64,000 nucleotides of DNA from Mycolicibacterium tokaiense (lineage in GTDB: Bacteria > Actinomycetota > Actinomycetes > Mycobacteriales > Mycobacteriaceae): NCBI RefSeq assembly GCF_010725885.1, contig NZ_AP022600.1, forward strand, positions 496,001 through 560,000, given 5' to 3'. Numbering within the stretch: position 1 is the stretch's first letter; every line of letters begins with the position of its first letter. Shown here piece after piece: positions 1 through 8,447 of the stretch. Both the position numbers and the translations under genes were made by a program. The notes below the pieces were generated by a model that was not told where the DNA came from, did not search any database, and saw nothing but the letters and a program-made list of their open reading frames with translations.

Positions 1-510
1 GTCCGGCGGGGTCTCGGAGAAGGTCTCCGAGAGCACCCGCAGTGAATCCGAGAGCTGGTTGGTGTTCAGGCCGCTGATGGTGGTGGTGAGATCGCCGAGA
101 GCATCCGGGAGTTCGTAGGGCGGGGTGGTGCGATCGGTCGGGATGGGCCCTTCGAGCTGGCCGTCGCCGCGCGGGGTGATCTCCAGGAACTTGGCTCCCA
201 GAAGGCTTTTCGTCTTGATGGCCGCTTCGGCGCGGTCACCGAGGCGAACGTTGTCGGCGACGTTGAAGCTGATCAGCACCTGCGCGCCGTCCAGCTCAAC
301 ACCGGTCACCTGCCCTACCTGCAATCCGGAGACCTGCACCGGTGAACCGCTGCTCAGGCCACCTGTCTCGGCGAAGTAGGCCGAGTACGAGCTGGCGGAG
401 TTGATCAGGGGCAGCTTCTTGTAGTTCAGCGCCAACAGCACGATCGCGACGATGCTGACGATCCCGACCAGACCGATGATGAACGCGTTGCGTTCTGCGA
501 AGGGTTTCAT
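1..510 (-). CDS. mceC: Mce family protein MceC, N-terminal part (runs off the window)
   Basis: The start codon is at 508-510 and the frame stays open to base 1, giving the first 170 codons. The product begins MKPFAERNAFIIGLVGIVSI, a short cytoplasmic stub followed by one hydrophobic helix (about residues 10-27). The Mce/MlaD domain follows (GGLSSGSPVQVSGLQVGQV, then KSLLGAKFLEITP). Mce A-F proteins are thought to form the periplasmic lipid-carrying tunnel of an Mce transporter fed by two YrbE permeases. The start overlaps the mceB stop by 4 bp (ATGA), so the two are translationally coupled. Its position as third mce gene after yrbEA-yrbEB-mceA-mceB is why it is called mceC. The C-terminal part is not visible. 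The substrate cannot be told from sequence. Confidence 0.9.
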   Translation of the reverse strand, partial: MKPFAERNAFIIGLVGIVSIVAIVLLALNYKKLPLINSASSYSAYFAETGGLSSGSPVQVSGLQVGQVTGVELDGAQVLISFNVADNVRLGDRAEAAIKTKSLLGAKFLEITPRGDGQLEGPIPTDRTTPPYELPDALGDLTTTISGLNTNQLSDSLRVLSETFSETPPD

Positions 511-1535
511 CGCGGCGCGCACCTCCCGGTGCTCTGGCCGGCCACCTTCACATACACCGGCTGGCCTCCCTTGCCGTTGAGCTTCAGTGCGATGTCGCAC
601 AGATAGAAACTGAAGAAGTCGCCGTACATGCCTTGCCTGTTCAGGACCTGGTAGGCATCCGGCAGGGTGTTGAGCAGGTTGTCGAAATAGTCATGATCAG
701 CCAGCACGATGCCGGCGCTACGATCGGTTTCGGTGATCACCTTCTTCAGCGGCGGGCGCGCCTCCGAGAGCAGCGCGGTGATGGACCCGGCAGCCTCATT
801 GGTGTAGGCCAGGCCGGTGGCGATCTCATCCCGGCGCTCGGCCAGTCCGGCCACCAGGTCCGACAACGCGGTCACCGCCTTGCCGAACTGATCACTCTGT
901 CCGGCAAGAGAACCCAGCACGTCGTTGAGGTTCACGATGACCTCGCCGATCAACTGATCACGGTCGGCCAGGGTGTTGGTCAACGAAGCGGTCTGGGTCA
1001 GGAAGGACCCGATGGTCGCCCCCTGGCCCTGTAGTGCGCTGATCAGTTGCCCGGTCAGGGCATTCACCTGGTCGGGATTGAGCGCCTGGAACAGCGGACG
1101 GAAACCGCCGATCAATGCGTCGAGGTCCAGGGCCGGTTCGGTCTGCGCCAGCGGGATGGTGTCTCCGGGACTGAGTGTCCTGGTGCCGCCTGCACCTTCG
1201 ACCAACTGCAGGTAGCGGCCGCCGATGAGGTCGTCGTACCGGATCACCGCCCGACTGCCCTCGGTGAGCACCACCGAGTCCTGGGCGGTGAAGTCCACCA
1301 CCACGGTCGAATCATCCTGGATGGCAAGGTTGGTCACCTTGCCCACCTCCACGCCGGCGATGCGGACGAAATCGTCGGCTTTGAGGCCCGTGACATTGCT
1401 GAACACCGCGCGGTAGCTCTGCTCCTTCTCGAAGCGCAGCTGACCGAACACCGCGAACAGCGAGAACATGCCCAGCAGACAGACAACCAGGAAGATGCCC
1501 AAGCGCCAGATGGCGCCTCCCAGGTTGTCTTTCAC
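507..1535 (-). CDS. mceB: Mce family protein MceB
   Basis: A 342-residue Mce protein with one N-terminal membrane helix (about residues 10-32, LGIFLVVCLLGMFSLFAVFG) and an MlaD domain (VTGLKADDFVRIAGVEVGKV, then YDDLIGGRYLQLVEG). A long helical region with repeated leucine spacing follows and ends in a Cys-containing tail (DIALKL...GRCAPR). Length and architecture are normal for MceB. It lies 33 bp after mceA and overlaps mceC by 4 bp, so it is part of the same minus-strand operon. It should be one subunit of a hexameric lipid-transport assembly in the cell envelope. The particular mce locus number (mce1-mce9) is not assigned. Confidence 0.93.
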   Translation of the reverse strand: MKDNLGGAIWRLGIFLVVCLLGMFSLFAVFGQLRFEKEQSYRAVFSNVTGLKADDFVRIAGVEVGKVTNLAIQDDSTVVVDFTAQDSVVLTEGSRAVIRYDDLIGGRYLQLVEGAGGTRTLSPGDTIPLAQTEPALDLDALIGGFRPLFQALNPDQVNALTGQLISALQGQGATIGSFLTQTASLTNTLADRDQLIGEVIVNLNDVLGSLAGQSDQFGKAVTALSDLVAGLAERRDEIATGLAYTNEAAGSITALLSEARPPLKKVITETDRSAGIVLADHDYFDNLLNTLPDAYQVLNRQGMYGDFFSFYLCDIALKLNGKGGQPVYVKVAGQSTGRCAPR

Positions 1536-1568
1536 GGTTACCTCTCGCTGGTGGAACGGACGGGTGGT

Positions 1569-3053
1569 CTAGGAGCCGGGGACGACCGGGTTCGGGGTGG
1601 GTGTCGGCGGCAGCGGCGTCGGGGTCTGCCCGGGAGCCGGAACGAAGAACGGTTCCGATCCCGGCGTCGGCCCCGGATCGCGAGGCTGTCCCGGCGGCGG
1701 CGCCGGCGGCAGGTTGTTCCACAACGGCGTGCCGTCCGGGGCGTACATCCGTGCGCCGTAGGGGTAGTCGCCCGGTTCCGGGATGACCTTGGGCGGATTG
1801 CCGACGTTCGGGCCCGGTGCCGGACCGCCGAACAGGTTGCGCACACTCGGCGGCTCGGGGATGCCGCGTGTGACGGGCAGGTAGTTCGCATAGCCCGGGA
1901 ACCCGATGCCCGGGTTGGGCCGGATGTCGACTCCCCCACCCCAGCCGGTGTTGGTGACCAGCGCACGCACCGGCCAGTTCTGGTCCGGGATGGGCAGCGA
2001 TCCGCAGCCGGGCTGCCCGCCGGGGCCGCCCTTGGCGCCGATGATCGGCAGATGGTCAGGGAACCGGTACTGGTCGTCGCCGGCCAGAGCGCCGCCGTCG
2101 ACGATGAAGGACTTGCCGTTGCCGCCGGTCGCGTCGTAGGCCCCGTTGTCCAGCAACCACTTCGCTCCCACCAGCATGCAGGTGTACTCGGGGTTGTACT
2201 TGTACAGCAGGTTGGTGGTGGGCTCCAGGTTGTTGATGCCCTTGATCAGGTTTTCCTGGTTGGGCGCTAGCAGAGCGATACCGCTGTTGGACAGGCCGAT
2301 CACGTTGAGCAGCAGCGCATCCAGCGGCTCGGCGTTCTCCACCACGGTCTTGCTGGTGACCGAGGCCGCGTCGAGGGTGCTCAGGATGTTCTGTGCGGCA
2401 CCGGCGTAGGCGTCACTGAAACCGGCCAGAGCCTGCCAGTCCCGGCGGATGGTGTCGGCGCGGGGATTCAGCGCCAGCAGCACCTGATTGAAGTCGGTGG
2501 TGGCCTGCCCGATGCGCTCGCCCTGTCCGCGTACTCCCTCGGCCAGCGCCGAGATGACCGCGTTGAGCTTCATCGGGTCCACGTGGTCGAGCACGCCGAC
2601 AAGATTCTGGAAGACCGTGTTGACCTCGGTGGTGACATTGCGCGACCGGACCACTGCGCCGGAGGCCAGCCGTTCGGAGCTGGGGTCGTCCGGGTAGATG
2701 AGGTCGACGAACTTCGCCCCGAAGACGGTGGTGGCGCGGATCTCGGCCTCGATGTTGGCCGGGATGTGCTCGATCTGGTCGGGGAAGATCTCGAGTTTGA
2801 GGCTCACCGGCTCGGTGCCGCCGGTGATCTGGCTGACCCGGCCGACCTGGACCCCGCGCATCTTGACCTTGCCGCCGGTCTCCATGACCAGACCGGCGCG
2901 GTCGGAGGTGAGCGTCACGGGAACGTAGGTCTTGTAGGACCCCGAGAACAGGGCCGCGGTGCCGAACACCAGCGCAGCGATCACCAGCAGGAGAATGGCT
3001 GTCCACCACCCCGGATGCAGGCCCTTGCCCTGTTCCTTCTCCGCGAAGTCCAT
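1569..3053 (-). CDS. mceA: Mce family protein MceA
   Basis: A 494-residue Mce protein. An N-terminal helix (about residues 18-38, WTAILLLVIAALVFGTAALF) is followed by the MlaD domain (ETGGKVKMRGVQVGRVSQI) and the ATTVFGAKFVDL element typical of MceA. A long helical region and a Cys-containing C-terminal domain come next, then a Pro-rich tail (about residues 440-494, repeated P-T-P). It is the first mce gene after the two permeases and 13 bp downstream of yrbEB. It probably contacts the permeases at the base of the lipid tunnel. The long proline-rich tail is common in mycobacterial MceA-type proteins. Substrate unknown. Confidence 0.93.
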   Translation of the reverse strand: MDFAEKEQGKGLHPGWWTAILLLVIAALVFGTAALFSGSYKTYVPVTLTSDRAGLVMETGGKVKMRGVQVGRVSQITGGTEPVSLKLEIFPDQIEHIPANIEAEIRATTVFGAKFVDLIYPDDPSSERLASGAVVRSRNVTTEVNTVFQNLVGVLDHVDPMKLNAVISALAEGVRGQGERIGQATTDFNQVLLALNPRADTIRRDWQALAGFSDAYAGAAQNILSTLDAASVTSKTVVENAEPLDALLLNVIGLSNSGIALLAPNQENLIKGINNLEPTTNLLYKYNPEYTCMLVGAKWLLDNGAYDATGGNGKSFIVDGGALAGDDQYRFPDHLPIIGAKGGPGGQPGCGSLPIPDQNWPVRALVTNTGWGGGVDIRPNPGIGFPGYANYLPVTRGIPEPPSVRNLFGGPAPGPNVGNPPKVIPEPGDYPYGARMYAPDGTPLWNNLPPAPPPGQPRDPGPTPGSEPFFVPAPGQTPTPLPPTPTPNPVVPGS

Positions 3054-3066
3054 GACGTGTCCCCGC

Positions 3067-3915
3067 CTATCCGGCCAGGTTGAAGTTGCCGGACTGGCCG
3101 TAGACGGCCAGTGAGATCATCACGGTCACCAGGGCGGCGATGATCAGCGAGGTACGCACGGCCCGGCCCACGGCTTCACCCACGCCGGCGGGCCCGCCCG
3201 AGGCGGTGAAGCCGTAGTAGGTGTGTACCAGCATGATCACCAGGGCCATCATGATCGCCTGCAGGAACGACCAGATCAGGTCGACAGGGTTCAGGAACGT
3301 CCGGAAGTAGTGGTCGTACACACCGGTTGACTGCCCGTAGATGAAAGTCGTGCCCACGCGGGCGGCCAGGAAGCTCATCAGCACCGCGACGCAGTACAGC
3401 GGGATCACCACCACCACACCGGCGATGACACGCGCCGAGGCCAGATAGGCGATGGTGCGGATACCGATCACCTCGAGGGCATCGATCTCCTCGTTGATGC
3501 GCATGGCTCCCAGTTGCGCGGTGGCGCCGGCCCCGATGGTCGCGGCCATGCCGACCCCCGCTGTCAGCGGGGCGATCAAGCGCACGTTGAAGAAGGCAGA
3601 GGCGAAACCGGTGAGCGCCTCGACACCGATGGTGGCGAACTGGTTGTAGCCCTGCACGGCGACCAGGGCACCGGTGGACAGCGTGAGGAACCCGACGATG
3701 GCGATGGTGCCGCCGATGACGGCGAGCGCCCCGGCGCCCAGGCCCATCTGCGCGATCAGCCGGATGATCTCGGTCTTGTAGTACAGGAAGGCATCCCAGA
3801 TGCCTTTGAGGGTGTAGCCGTAGAACTTGGTCTGCAGGCCGATCCGGTTCCACCCGTCGGCCCAGCTCCGCAGCGTGCGCTGCAGGCGCGGGTTGTTTCC
3901 GTGGACGGCCGTCAT
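3067..3915 (-). CDS. yrbEB: Mce-associated MlaE-type permease YrbEB
   Basis: A 282-residue integral membrane protein of the MlaE/YrbE family. It has the conserved cytoplasmic loop GATAQLGAMRINEEIDALEVIGI and several hydrophobic segments. YrbEA and YrbEB are the presumed inner-membrane permease pair of Mce transporters, powered by an ATPase encoded elsewhere (MceG/Mkl type in mycobacteria; none is visible here). The gene lies 24 bp after yrbEA and 13 bp before mceA in the same operon. The E-E-(I/L)-D-A-L motif is shared with the YrbEA partner. Confidence 0.94.
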   Translation of the reverse strand: MTAVHGNNPRLQRTLRSWADGWNRIGLQTKFYGYTLKGIWDAFLYYKTEIIRLIAQMGLGAGALAVIGGTIAIVGFLTLSTGALVAVQGYNQFATIGVEALTGFASAFFNVRLIAPLTAGVGMAATIGAGATAQLGAMRINEEIDALEVIGIRTIAYLASARVIAGVVVVIPLYCVAVLMSFLAARVGTTFIYGQSTGVYDHYFRTFLNPVDLIWSFLQAIMMALVIMLVHTYYGFTASGGPAGVGEAVGRAVRTSLIIAALVTVMISLAVYGQSGNFNLAG

Positions 3916-3939
3916 GCTCGCACCCTCATGCTGTGTACC

Positions 3940-4707
3940 TCATACGTCGGCCTCCACGCCCACTGCGGTCGCGAGCACGTTGATGACGAACAGCGCGATG
4001 AAGGTGAACACCACGGTCTCGTTCACGGCGTTACCCACTCCGGCCGGACCACCACCCACGGAAATGCCCTTGTAGCAGGCGATCAGGCCGGCGGACAGGC
4101 CGAACAATGTGGCCTTGACCAAGCAGATGACGACGTCGGCCGGGCCGGTGATCAACGTCAGGCCGGCGACGAATGCGCCCGGGGTGACGTTCTGGACGAA
4201 CACGGAGAAGAAGAATCCGCCGGCGATGCCCACCACCACCACCGAGGCCGACAGCATCAGCGCCACGATGGTGGCCGCCAGAACGCGGGGGACGACGAGG
4301 GCCTGGATCGGGTTGATGCCCATCACCCGCAGCGCATCGAGTTCTTCGCGGATGGTGCGGGCGCCCAGATCGGCGCACATCGCGGTGGCGCCCGCGCCGG
4401 CCACCACCAGCACGGTCACGATGGGTCCGATCTGGGTGACCGTCCCGATCGCGGCTCCGGTCCCGGAGAAGTCGGCGGCCCCGAACTCCACCAACAGGAT
4501 GTTGAAGGTGAAGACCAGCAGCACGGTGAAGGGGATGGACAGCATCAGAGTCGGCACGATCGAGACCCGCGCGACGAACCAGGTCTGCAGGATCAGCTCT
4601 CGCCAAGCGAAGGGGCGCCGGAACATCGCGACGAAGGTGTCGAGGGTCATCGCGAAAAAGCCCCCGACGGAGCGCACCGGCTTGGCGATCAGCTCCGGGG
4701 TGGCCAC
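3940..4707 (-). CDS. yrbEA: Mce-associated MlaE-type permease YrbEA
   Basis: A 255-residue MlaE-family permease with the signature GATAMCADLGARTIREELDALRVMGI and several hydrophobic helices. It is the first gene of the mce operon. The frame stays open upstream to an ATG at 5052, but that would add 115 low-complexity, non-family residues. The GTG at 4705-4707 (VATPELIAKPV...) gives the usual family length and has a GGAAGGGA ribosome-binding sequence just upstream, so that start is chosen. The 434-bp region ahead of it holds CRP-like half sites and is the likely operon promoter. Confidence 0.92.
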   Translation of the reverse strand: MATPELIAKPVRSVGGFFAMTLDTFVAMFRRPFAWRELILQTWFVARVSIVPTLMLSIPFTVLLVFTFNILLVEFGAADFSGTGAAIGTVTQIGPIVTVLVVAGAGATAMCADLGARTIREELDALRVMGINPIQALVVPRVLAATIVALMLSASVVVVGIAGGFFFSVFVQNVTPGAFVAGLTLITGPADVVICLVKATLFGLSAGLIACYKGISVGGGPAGVGNAVNETVVFTFIALFVINVLATAVGVEADV

Positions 4708-5141
4708 GCAACGATCCCTTCCGCGTCGGCGACCTGGCCCGTGTCCGCCTGAGTAATCGACCGGACGCGTATCAAACGCATGAGCCGCTGATTTCCCTCC
4801 GACACCGAACCTCTTCCTGCGAAATCTGTGACTCATGACACAGACCGCCCGAAGAACGTACACCACGCTTTTCGGGGCGAGCAACACTTCGCACAAGTCG
4901 TCGAAGCATTGCCCACAGCCACTCTGTGACGCCTGAGATCTTCGCACACGGAGTCCACTGACGTGCACGGTCTGGGCGATCTGCGTCACACCGGTTTCCG
5001 TGGCCACGGACCAGCAAATTGTGACCCGAAAAGAACGTCTCGGAATTGCCAAATGACAAATAGGTACGACAATTGGTCACAGTTCTAGAACGCTATTTCG
5101 CAAACGGCAGCGAATTGCATTTGCAGCGTTAGCGTCGGTAT
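4708..5141. promoter_or_regulatory. Divergent control region between the mce operon and a TetR gene
   Basis: This 434-bp stretch separates yrbEA (minus) from the TetR gene (plus). I see no convincing gene in it. It is less GC-rich than its surroundings and carries five TGTGAC/GTCACA boxes (4827-4832, 4925-4930, 4985-4990, 5020-5025, 5076-5081) and a 10-bp palindrome GTTCTAGAAC (5082-5091). The layout suggests it holds the mce promoter and binding sites for more than one regulator. Which protein binds is an inference. Confidence 0.6.
4825..4844. promoter_or_regulatory. CRP-like palindrome upstream of the mce operon
   Basis: Arms TCTGTG (4825-4830) and CACAGA (4839-4844) flank an 8-bp spacer. 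The inner part reads TGTGA-CTCATG-ACACA (4827-4842), one mismatch from the TGTGA-N6-TCACA consensus of CRP-family proteins, which in mycobacteria include Rv3676 (Crp). The centre is about 127 bp upstream of the yrbEA start codon. The match is seen directly; the binding protein is inferred. Confidence 0.45.
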
Positions 5142-5756
5142 ATGTCCGTGTCGGTCACCGCCGGAGGCTTTTCCGGCAACCCATCGGGATTGACACGTGT
5201 CAAGATCAGGACCCGACGGTGGGCGAAGACCACAGCGACCCAACAACGCATTCTCGATGCCGCGGCTGCGGTATTCCGCGAGCACGGTTTCACCGCTGCC
5301 ACCATCGGGGATGTGGTGAGCACTTCGGGTGCCAGCATCGGCAGTATCTACCACCATTTCGGCGGGAAATCAGAACTGTTCCTCGCGATCCACGAGAAGC
5401 TCAGTGACACCATCGGGGCGCAGATGGCCGCCGCCGACTCGCCGACAACATTCGACCGCCAGGCCCGGGGCTATCTGGAGGCCATCTGGGAGCATCGTGA
5501 CGTCGCCGTCATCCTGGCCTCCGACGATGTGCCGCCGGGATACGAACGCATCCGCCGCGACAGCATGCAGGCCTGGTTTCACCATCTGCTCGCCGACCAG
5601 GACCTGGACATCTCTGCGCACGACGTCCTGCTGATACGGGTCCTGATCGCCGTGCTGACCGAATCAGCCGCAGAGGTCATGACCTGCACCGACCACACGT
5701 CTGCCGCCGCAGTGATGGACGCCGCGGCAGCTCACCTGGGCCGACTGCTGGCCTGA
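5142..5756 (+). CDS. TetR-family transcriptional regulator, divergent from mce
   Basis: Up to 204 residues. An N-terminal TetR helix-turn-helix is clear (TQQRILDAAAAVFREHGFTAATIGDVVSTSGASIGSIYHHFGGKSELF), followed by an all-helical ligand-binding domain. The ATG at 5142 has no obvious ribosome-binding site. A TTG at 5190 is an alternative start that would give 188 residues and remove a low-complexity tail. The 14-bp palindrome TTGACACGTGTCAA covers that TTG and could be an autoregulatory operator. Its place head-to-head with yrbEA makes it a candidate regulator of the mce operon. The ligand is unknown. Confidence 0.85.
   Translation: MSVSVTAGGFSGNPSGLTRVKIRTRRWAKTTATQQRILDAAAAVFREHGFTAATIGDVVSTSGASIGSIYHHFGGKSELFLAIHEKLSDTIGAQMAAADSPTTFDRQARGYLEAIWEHRDVAVILASDDVPPGYERIRRDSMQAWFHHLLADQDLDISAHDVLLIRVLIAVLTESAAEVMTCTDHTSAAAVMDAAAAHLGRLLA
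5190..5203. promoter_or_regulatory. 14-bp perfect palindrome at the TetR gene start
   Basis: TTGACACGTGTCAA is a perfect palindrome at the 5' end of the TetR gene. TetR repressors commonly bind such palindromes in their own promoters, so this is a candidate operator. If so, transcription and translation of the regulator may begin at or after the TTG at 5190 rather than at the ATG at 5142. Confidence 0.45.
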
Positions 5757-5797
5757 GGTCGTACCGTCGGATATCCGCGGTATCGAGAGGACGCCTG

Positions 5798-6637
5798 TTG
5801 AGCACACCCAGCACAGTCGGGTTCACCGGCGCCGACGGCCTGACCCTGGTCGCCGACGAGTGGAACCGGGGCGCCCCTGGCCAGAGCATCCTGCTGCTGC
5901 ACGGCGGTGGCCAGAACCGGCACTCCTGGAAGAAGACCGGCCAGATCCTTGCCGACAAGGGCTTTCATGTCGTCGCCGTCGACACCCGCGGACACGGTGA
6001 CAGCGACCGCTCCCCCGACGCCGACTACGCCGTGGAAAGCCTGGCCGCCGACGTGCACGCACTGATCGAGGACGTCGGGCCGCCGGTGGTCCTCATCGGT
6101 GCCAGCATGGGTGGGCTCACGGGCATCCTGGTGGCCAGTCAGGCCGGCCCGCAGGGGGTCGCCAAACTGGTGCTCGTTGATGTCGTTCCCCGCTTCGAGA
6201 AGTCCGGCAGCGCGCGCATCCGCGACTTCATGTTCAACCACGTGCACGGCTTCGATTCCCTCGAGGAGGCCGCCGATGCGGTGGCCGATTACCTGCCGCA
6301 CCGCACCAGGCCTCGCAACCCCGAGGGCCTCAAGAAGAACCTGCGCCTGCGTGGCGGTCGGTGGTACTGGCACTGGGATCCTGCGTTCCTGACCAAACCC
6401 GCCGACGATCCGTTCGAACGGACCGACAAGCTCGAAGAGGCGGCCATGGGCCTGCAGATCCCGCTGCTGCTGATCCGCGGCAAGCTCTCCGATGTGGTGA
6501 GCGCCGAAGGTGTGGACGATTTCCTGCAGAAGGTGCCCCGCGCCGAGTTCGTCGAACTCGCCGAAGCCGGGCACACCGCCGCCGGTGACGACAACGACGC
6601 CTTCAGCGAGGTGGTGGTTCGGTTCGTCACCCGATGA
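5798..6637 (+). CDS. Alpha/beta-fold hydrolase
   Basis: A 279-residue alpha/beta hydrolase. The oxyanion region is LLLHGGGQNRHSW, the nucleophile elbow GASMGG (Ser at about residue 108), and the C-terminal catalytic His lies in AEAGHTAAGDDNDAF. The TTG start (5798) follows a GAGAGGA ribosome-binding sequence. Members split ester, epoxide or C-C bonds; the substrate cannot be read from sequence. It starts 41 bp after the TetR gene in the same direction, so they may be co-transcribed. Confidence 0.85.
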   Translation: MSTPSTVGFTGADGLTLVADEWNRGAPGQSILLLHGGGQNRHSWKKTGQILADKGFHVVAVDTRGHGDSDRSPDADYAVESLAADVHALIEDVGPPVVLIGASMGGLTGILVASQAGPQGVAKLVLVDVVPRFEKSGSARIRDFMFNHVHGFDSLEEAADAVADYLPHRTRPRNPEGLKKNLRLRGGRWYWHWDPAFLTKPADDPFERTDKLEEAAMGLQIPLLLIRGKLSDVVSAEGVDDFLQKVPRAEFVELAEAGHTAAGDDNDAFSEVVVRFVTR

Positions 6638-6897
6638 GTGGTCACGACGAGTGGCCCGGTGAAATCAATTGGCTCGCACTGGGCATGCGGCCCCTGGGTG
6701 AACATTTCATTGCGAAGAAAAATTGTTCGAGGAATTGTCCCCGGCATCGTCTCCGTTGTCGACGAAACTTGCCGCGGCCGACGGGATGGTTGAAAGCGAC
6801 AGTTGATGCGCAGTCCGCGCGGTCTGCGGTACGTTGCGACAAACGCCGCGAGGGCCCCGTCATCCCGATCGGACCCCACGACACAAATGCGAACTGG

Positions 6898-7536
6898 ATG
6901 CCGAAACCACGCAACGCTCCCCGACAGCAACGGTCCCGCGCGACCTATGAGCGCGTCCTGGATGTCGCGGCCAAGACATTCGAGGAACTGGGCTACAGCG
7001 GAACCACCACCAACAAGGTTGCCGAGGCCGCCGGGATCTCGATCGGCACCCTGTACCACTATTTCCCCGACAAGGACGCGCTGCTGTACTCCCTGGCCGA
7101 GCGCCACCTGGCAGGCGCCAGGACCTCGATGATGGAGGCGTTCGAGCGCTTGCGCGACGAGCGTCCGTCCCTGGAAGATTCACTGCGCGCCGGCATCGAA
7201 GCCAACGTCCGACTGCACATCGAACATCCGCAGCTCCACCGACTGCTGTACGACAGCGCGCCGCGCGCCGAGGCGCTGCTGCAGCGCCTGCGCGCCGCCA
7301 ACGCCACGATCGCCGAGGAGGTGGCGCGGCACTTCGAACGGCTGGACGTCGCCCGCGGCAACCGCCAGCTGGTAGCCGCCATGCTGGTGGCCGGGATCGA
7401 GGCGCAGGTCCATGCGGCCACGCTCGATTCCGGCGCGCCCGTCGATCCCGAGCGGTTGGTCGACCTGTTGACCAACCTGTGGACCAAAGCGCTGGCCACC
7501 GATCAGGAACCGGACTCCGACTCCGCCAGCCGCTGA
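6898..7536 (+). CDS. TetR-family transcriptional regulator
   Basis: A 212-residue protein starting MPKPRNAPRQQRSRATYERV. The TetR helix-turn-helix spans about residues 12-58 (VLDVAAKTFEELGYSGTTTNKVAEAAGISIGTLYHYFPDKDALL), and a helical ligand-binding domain follows. The frame is open 88 codons further upstream, but those residues do not look like a family N-terminus, so the ATG at 6898 is chosen. A near-palindrome at 6809-6828 lies about 70 bp upstream and could be its operator. The gene ends tail-to-tail with a small minus-strand gene, overlapping by 34 bp. Confidence 0.86.
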   Translation: MPKPRNAPRQQRSRATYERVLDVAAKTFEELGYSGTTTNKVAEAAGISIGTLYHYFPDKDALLYSLAERHLAGARTSMMEAFERLRDERPSLEDSLRAGIEANVRLHIEHPQLHRLLYDSAPRAEALLQRLRAANATIAEEVARHFERLDVARGNRQLVAAMLVAGIEAQVHAATLDSGAPVDPERLVDLLTNLWTKALATDQEPDSDSASR

Positions 7537-7664
7537 TGCAGCCGCGCTCGAATCTCGTTCGGCGTGTACGCATTTCGCCGACGTTGATCCCGCGCTACCA
7601 GGACGCCGCCGGCCGCCACCCCGACCACACCGGCCAGCCCGATCCACTTCCACACGTTGCGCAC
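7503..7664 (-). CDS. Small single-pass membrane protein, conserved in mycobacteria
   Basis: A 53-residue protein (VRNVWKWIGLAGVVGVAAGG...) with one N-terminal hydrophobic helix followed by a basic, polar tail (ARDQRRRNAYTPNEIRARLHQRLAE). The start chosen is the GTG at 7662-7664, since upstream codons read as Arg/Ser-rich nonsense. I recognise the W-K-W-I-G...R-D-Q-R-R-R-x-A-Y-T-P pattern as a small mycobacterial family of unknown function. It overlaps the 3' end of the TetR gene on the other strand by 34 bp. Confidence 0.65.
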   Translation of the reverse strand: MRNVWKWIGLAGVVGVAAGGVLVARDQRRRNAYTPNEIRARLHQRLAESESGS

Positions 7665-7690
7665 CCCGACAGTGTGCCTAAGCTGCCGGG

Positions 7691-8395
7691 GTGAGCGCGA
7701 GCATCGGTAACCACAGCGTGTCCCTGAACGAGGCACTCGAAGTCACCCGCACCGGCGACATCTGGCTGTTCCGCGGCGGCTCCGGGCCCGACCGGGCGAT
7801 CCAGACCATGACCAACGCTCCGGTGAACCACGTGGGGATGACCGTAGCCATCGACGATCTGCCGCCGTTGATCTGGCACGCGGAGTTGGGCGACAAGTTG
7901 CTGGATCTGTGGACAGGGACCAACCACCGCGGTGTGCAACTCAACGATCTGCGCGCCGCGGTGGAGCAGTGGATGGTCAAGTACGAGCAGCGCTGCTGGC
8001 TGCGTCAACTCACGCCGCATGCCACGCGCGCGCAGGAAGATGCCATGCTCAAGGTGATCGCGCGGATGAACGGCACCGCCTTCCCCACCACCGCACGCCT
8101 GACCGGACGCTGGATGCGCGGCAGGCTGCCCACAGTGAGCGACTGGACTCGCGGAATTCCGTTTGTTCACAAGAAGGTTCGTGAATCCGCCGAACGCAGC
8201 AAGGCCACCCGCCGCGACCGCCTGGAAACTGCCTACTGCGCTGAGACTGTGGCCATCACCTACGAGGAGATGGGCCTGATCAACACCGAGAAGCGGGAGA
8301 ACTTCTTCGACCCCGGTTCGTTCTGGAGCGGTGACGAGCTTACCTTGACGCCGGGTTACGAACTGAGCAAGGAGATCTCGGTTCTGCGGCCTTGA
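7691..8395 (+). CDS. YiiX-like permuted papain-fold (NlpC/P60 superfamily) hydrolase
   Basis: A 234-residue protein with GTG start. An N-terminal GDIWLFRGGSG...APVNHVGM segment carries the candidate catalytic His (NHVGM), and a C-terminal TAYCAETVAITYEEMG segment carries the candidate nucleophilic Cys. His-before-Cys order is the mark of circularly permuted YiiX/YaeF-type papain-fold enzymes. These hydrolyse amide or ester bonds, possibly in lipids or peptidoglycan. No signal peptide or membrane helix is evident. The assignment rests on motif order and could be checked by structure prediction. Confidence 0.6.
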   Translation: MSASIGNHSVSLNEALEVTRTGDIWLFRGGSGPDRAIQTMTNAPVNHVGMTVAIDDLPPLIWHAELGDKLLDLWTGTNHRGVQLNDLRAAVEQWMVKYEQRCWLRQLTPHATRAQEDAMLKVIARMNGTAFPTTARLTGRWMRGRLPTVSDWTRGIPFVHKKVRESAERSKATRRDRLETAYCAETVAITYEEMGLINTEKRENFFDPGSFWSGDELTLTPGYELSKEISVLRP

Positions 8396-8447
8396 CCGCC
8401 CGGAAAAGCGCGCGACGCGCCCGCGCTGCAACCGCTAGGTTGTCCCC

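Noticed and set aside
1047..2270. Long plus-strand open frame opposite mceB/mceA.
   Set aside because: Antisense to clear Mce genes; the Arg/Gly/His-rich translation is typical of high-GC shadow frames. Similar antisense frames at 3514-4752, 34710-35636, 39502-40785, 44659-45921 and 60982-62334 were rejected for the same reason.
5082..5091. GTTCTAGAAC considered as a KstR site before the mce operon.
   Set aside because: KstR needs AAC-nn-GTT; here the halves are in the opposite order (GTT...AAC), so only a generic palindrome is claimed.
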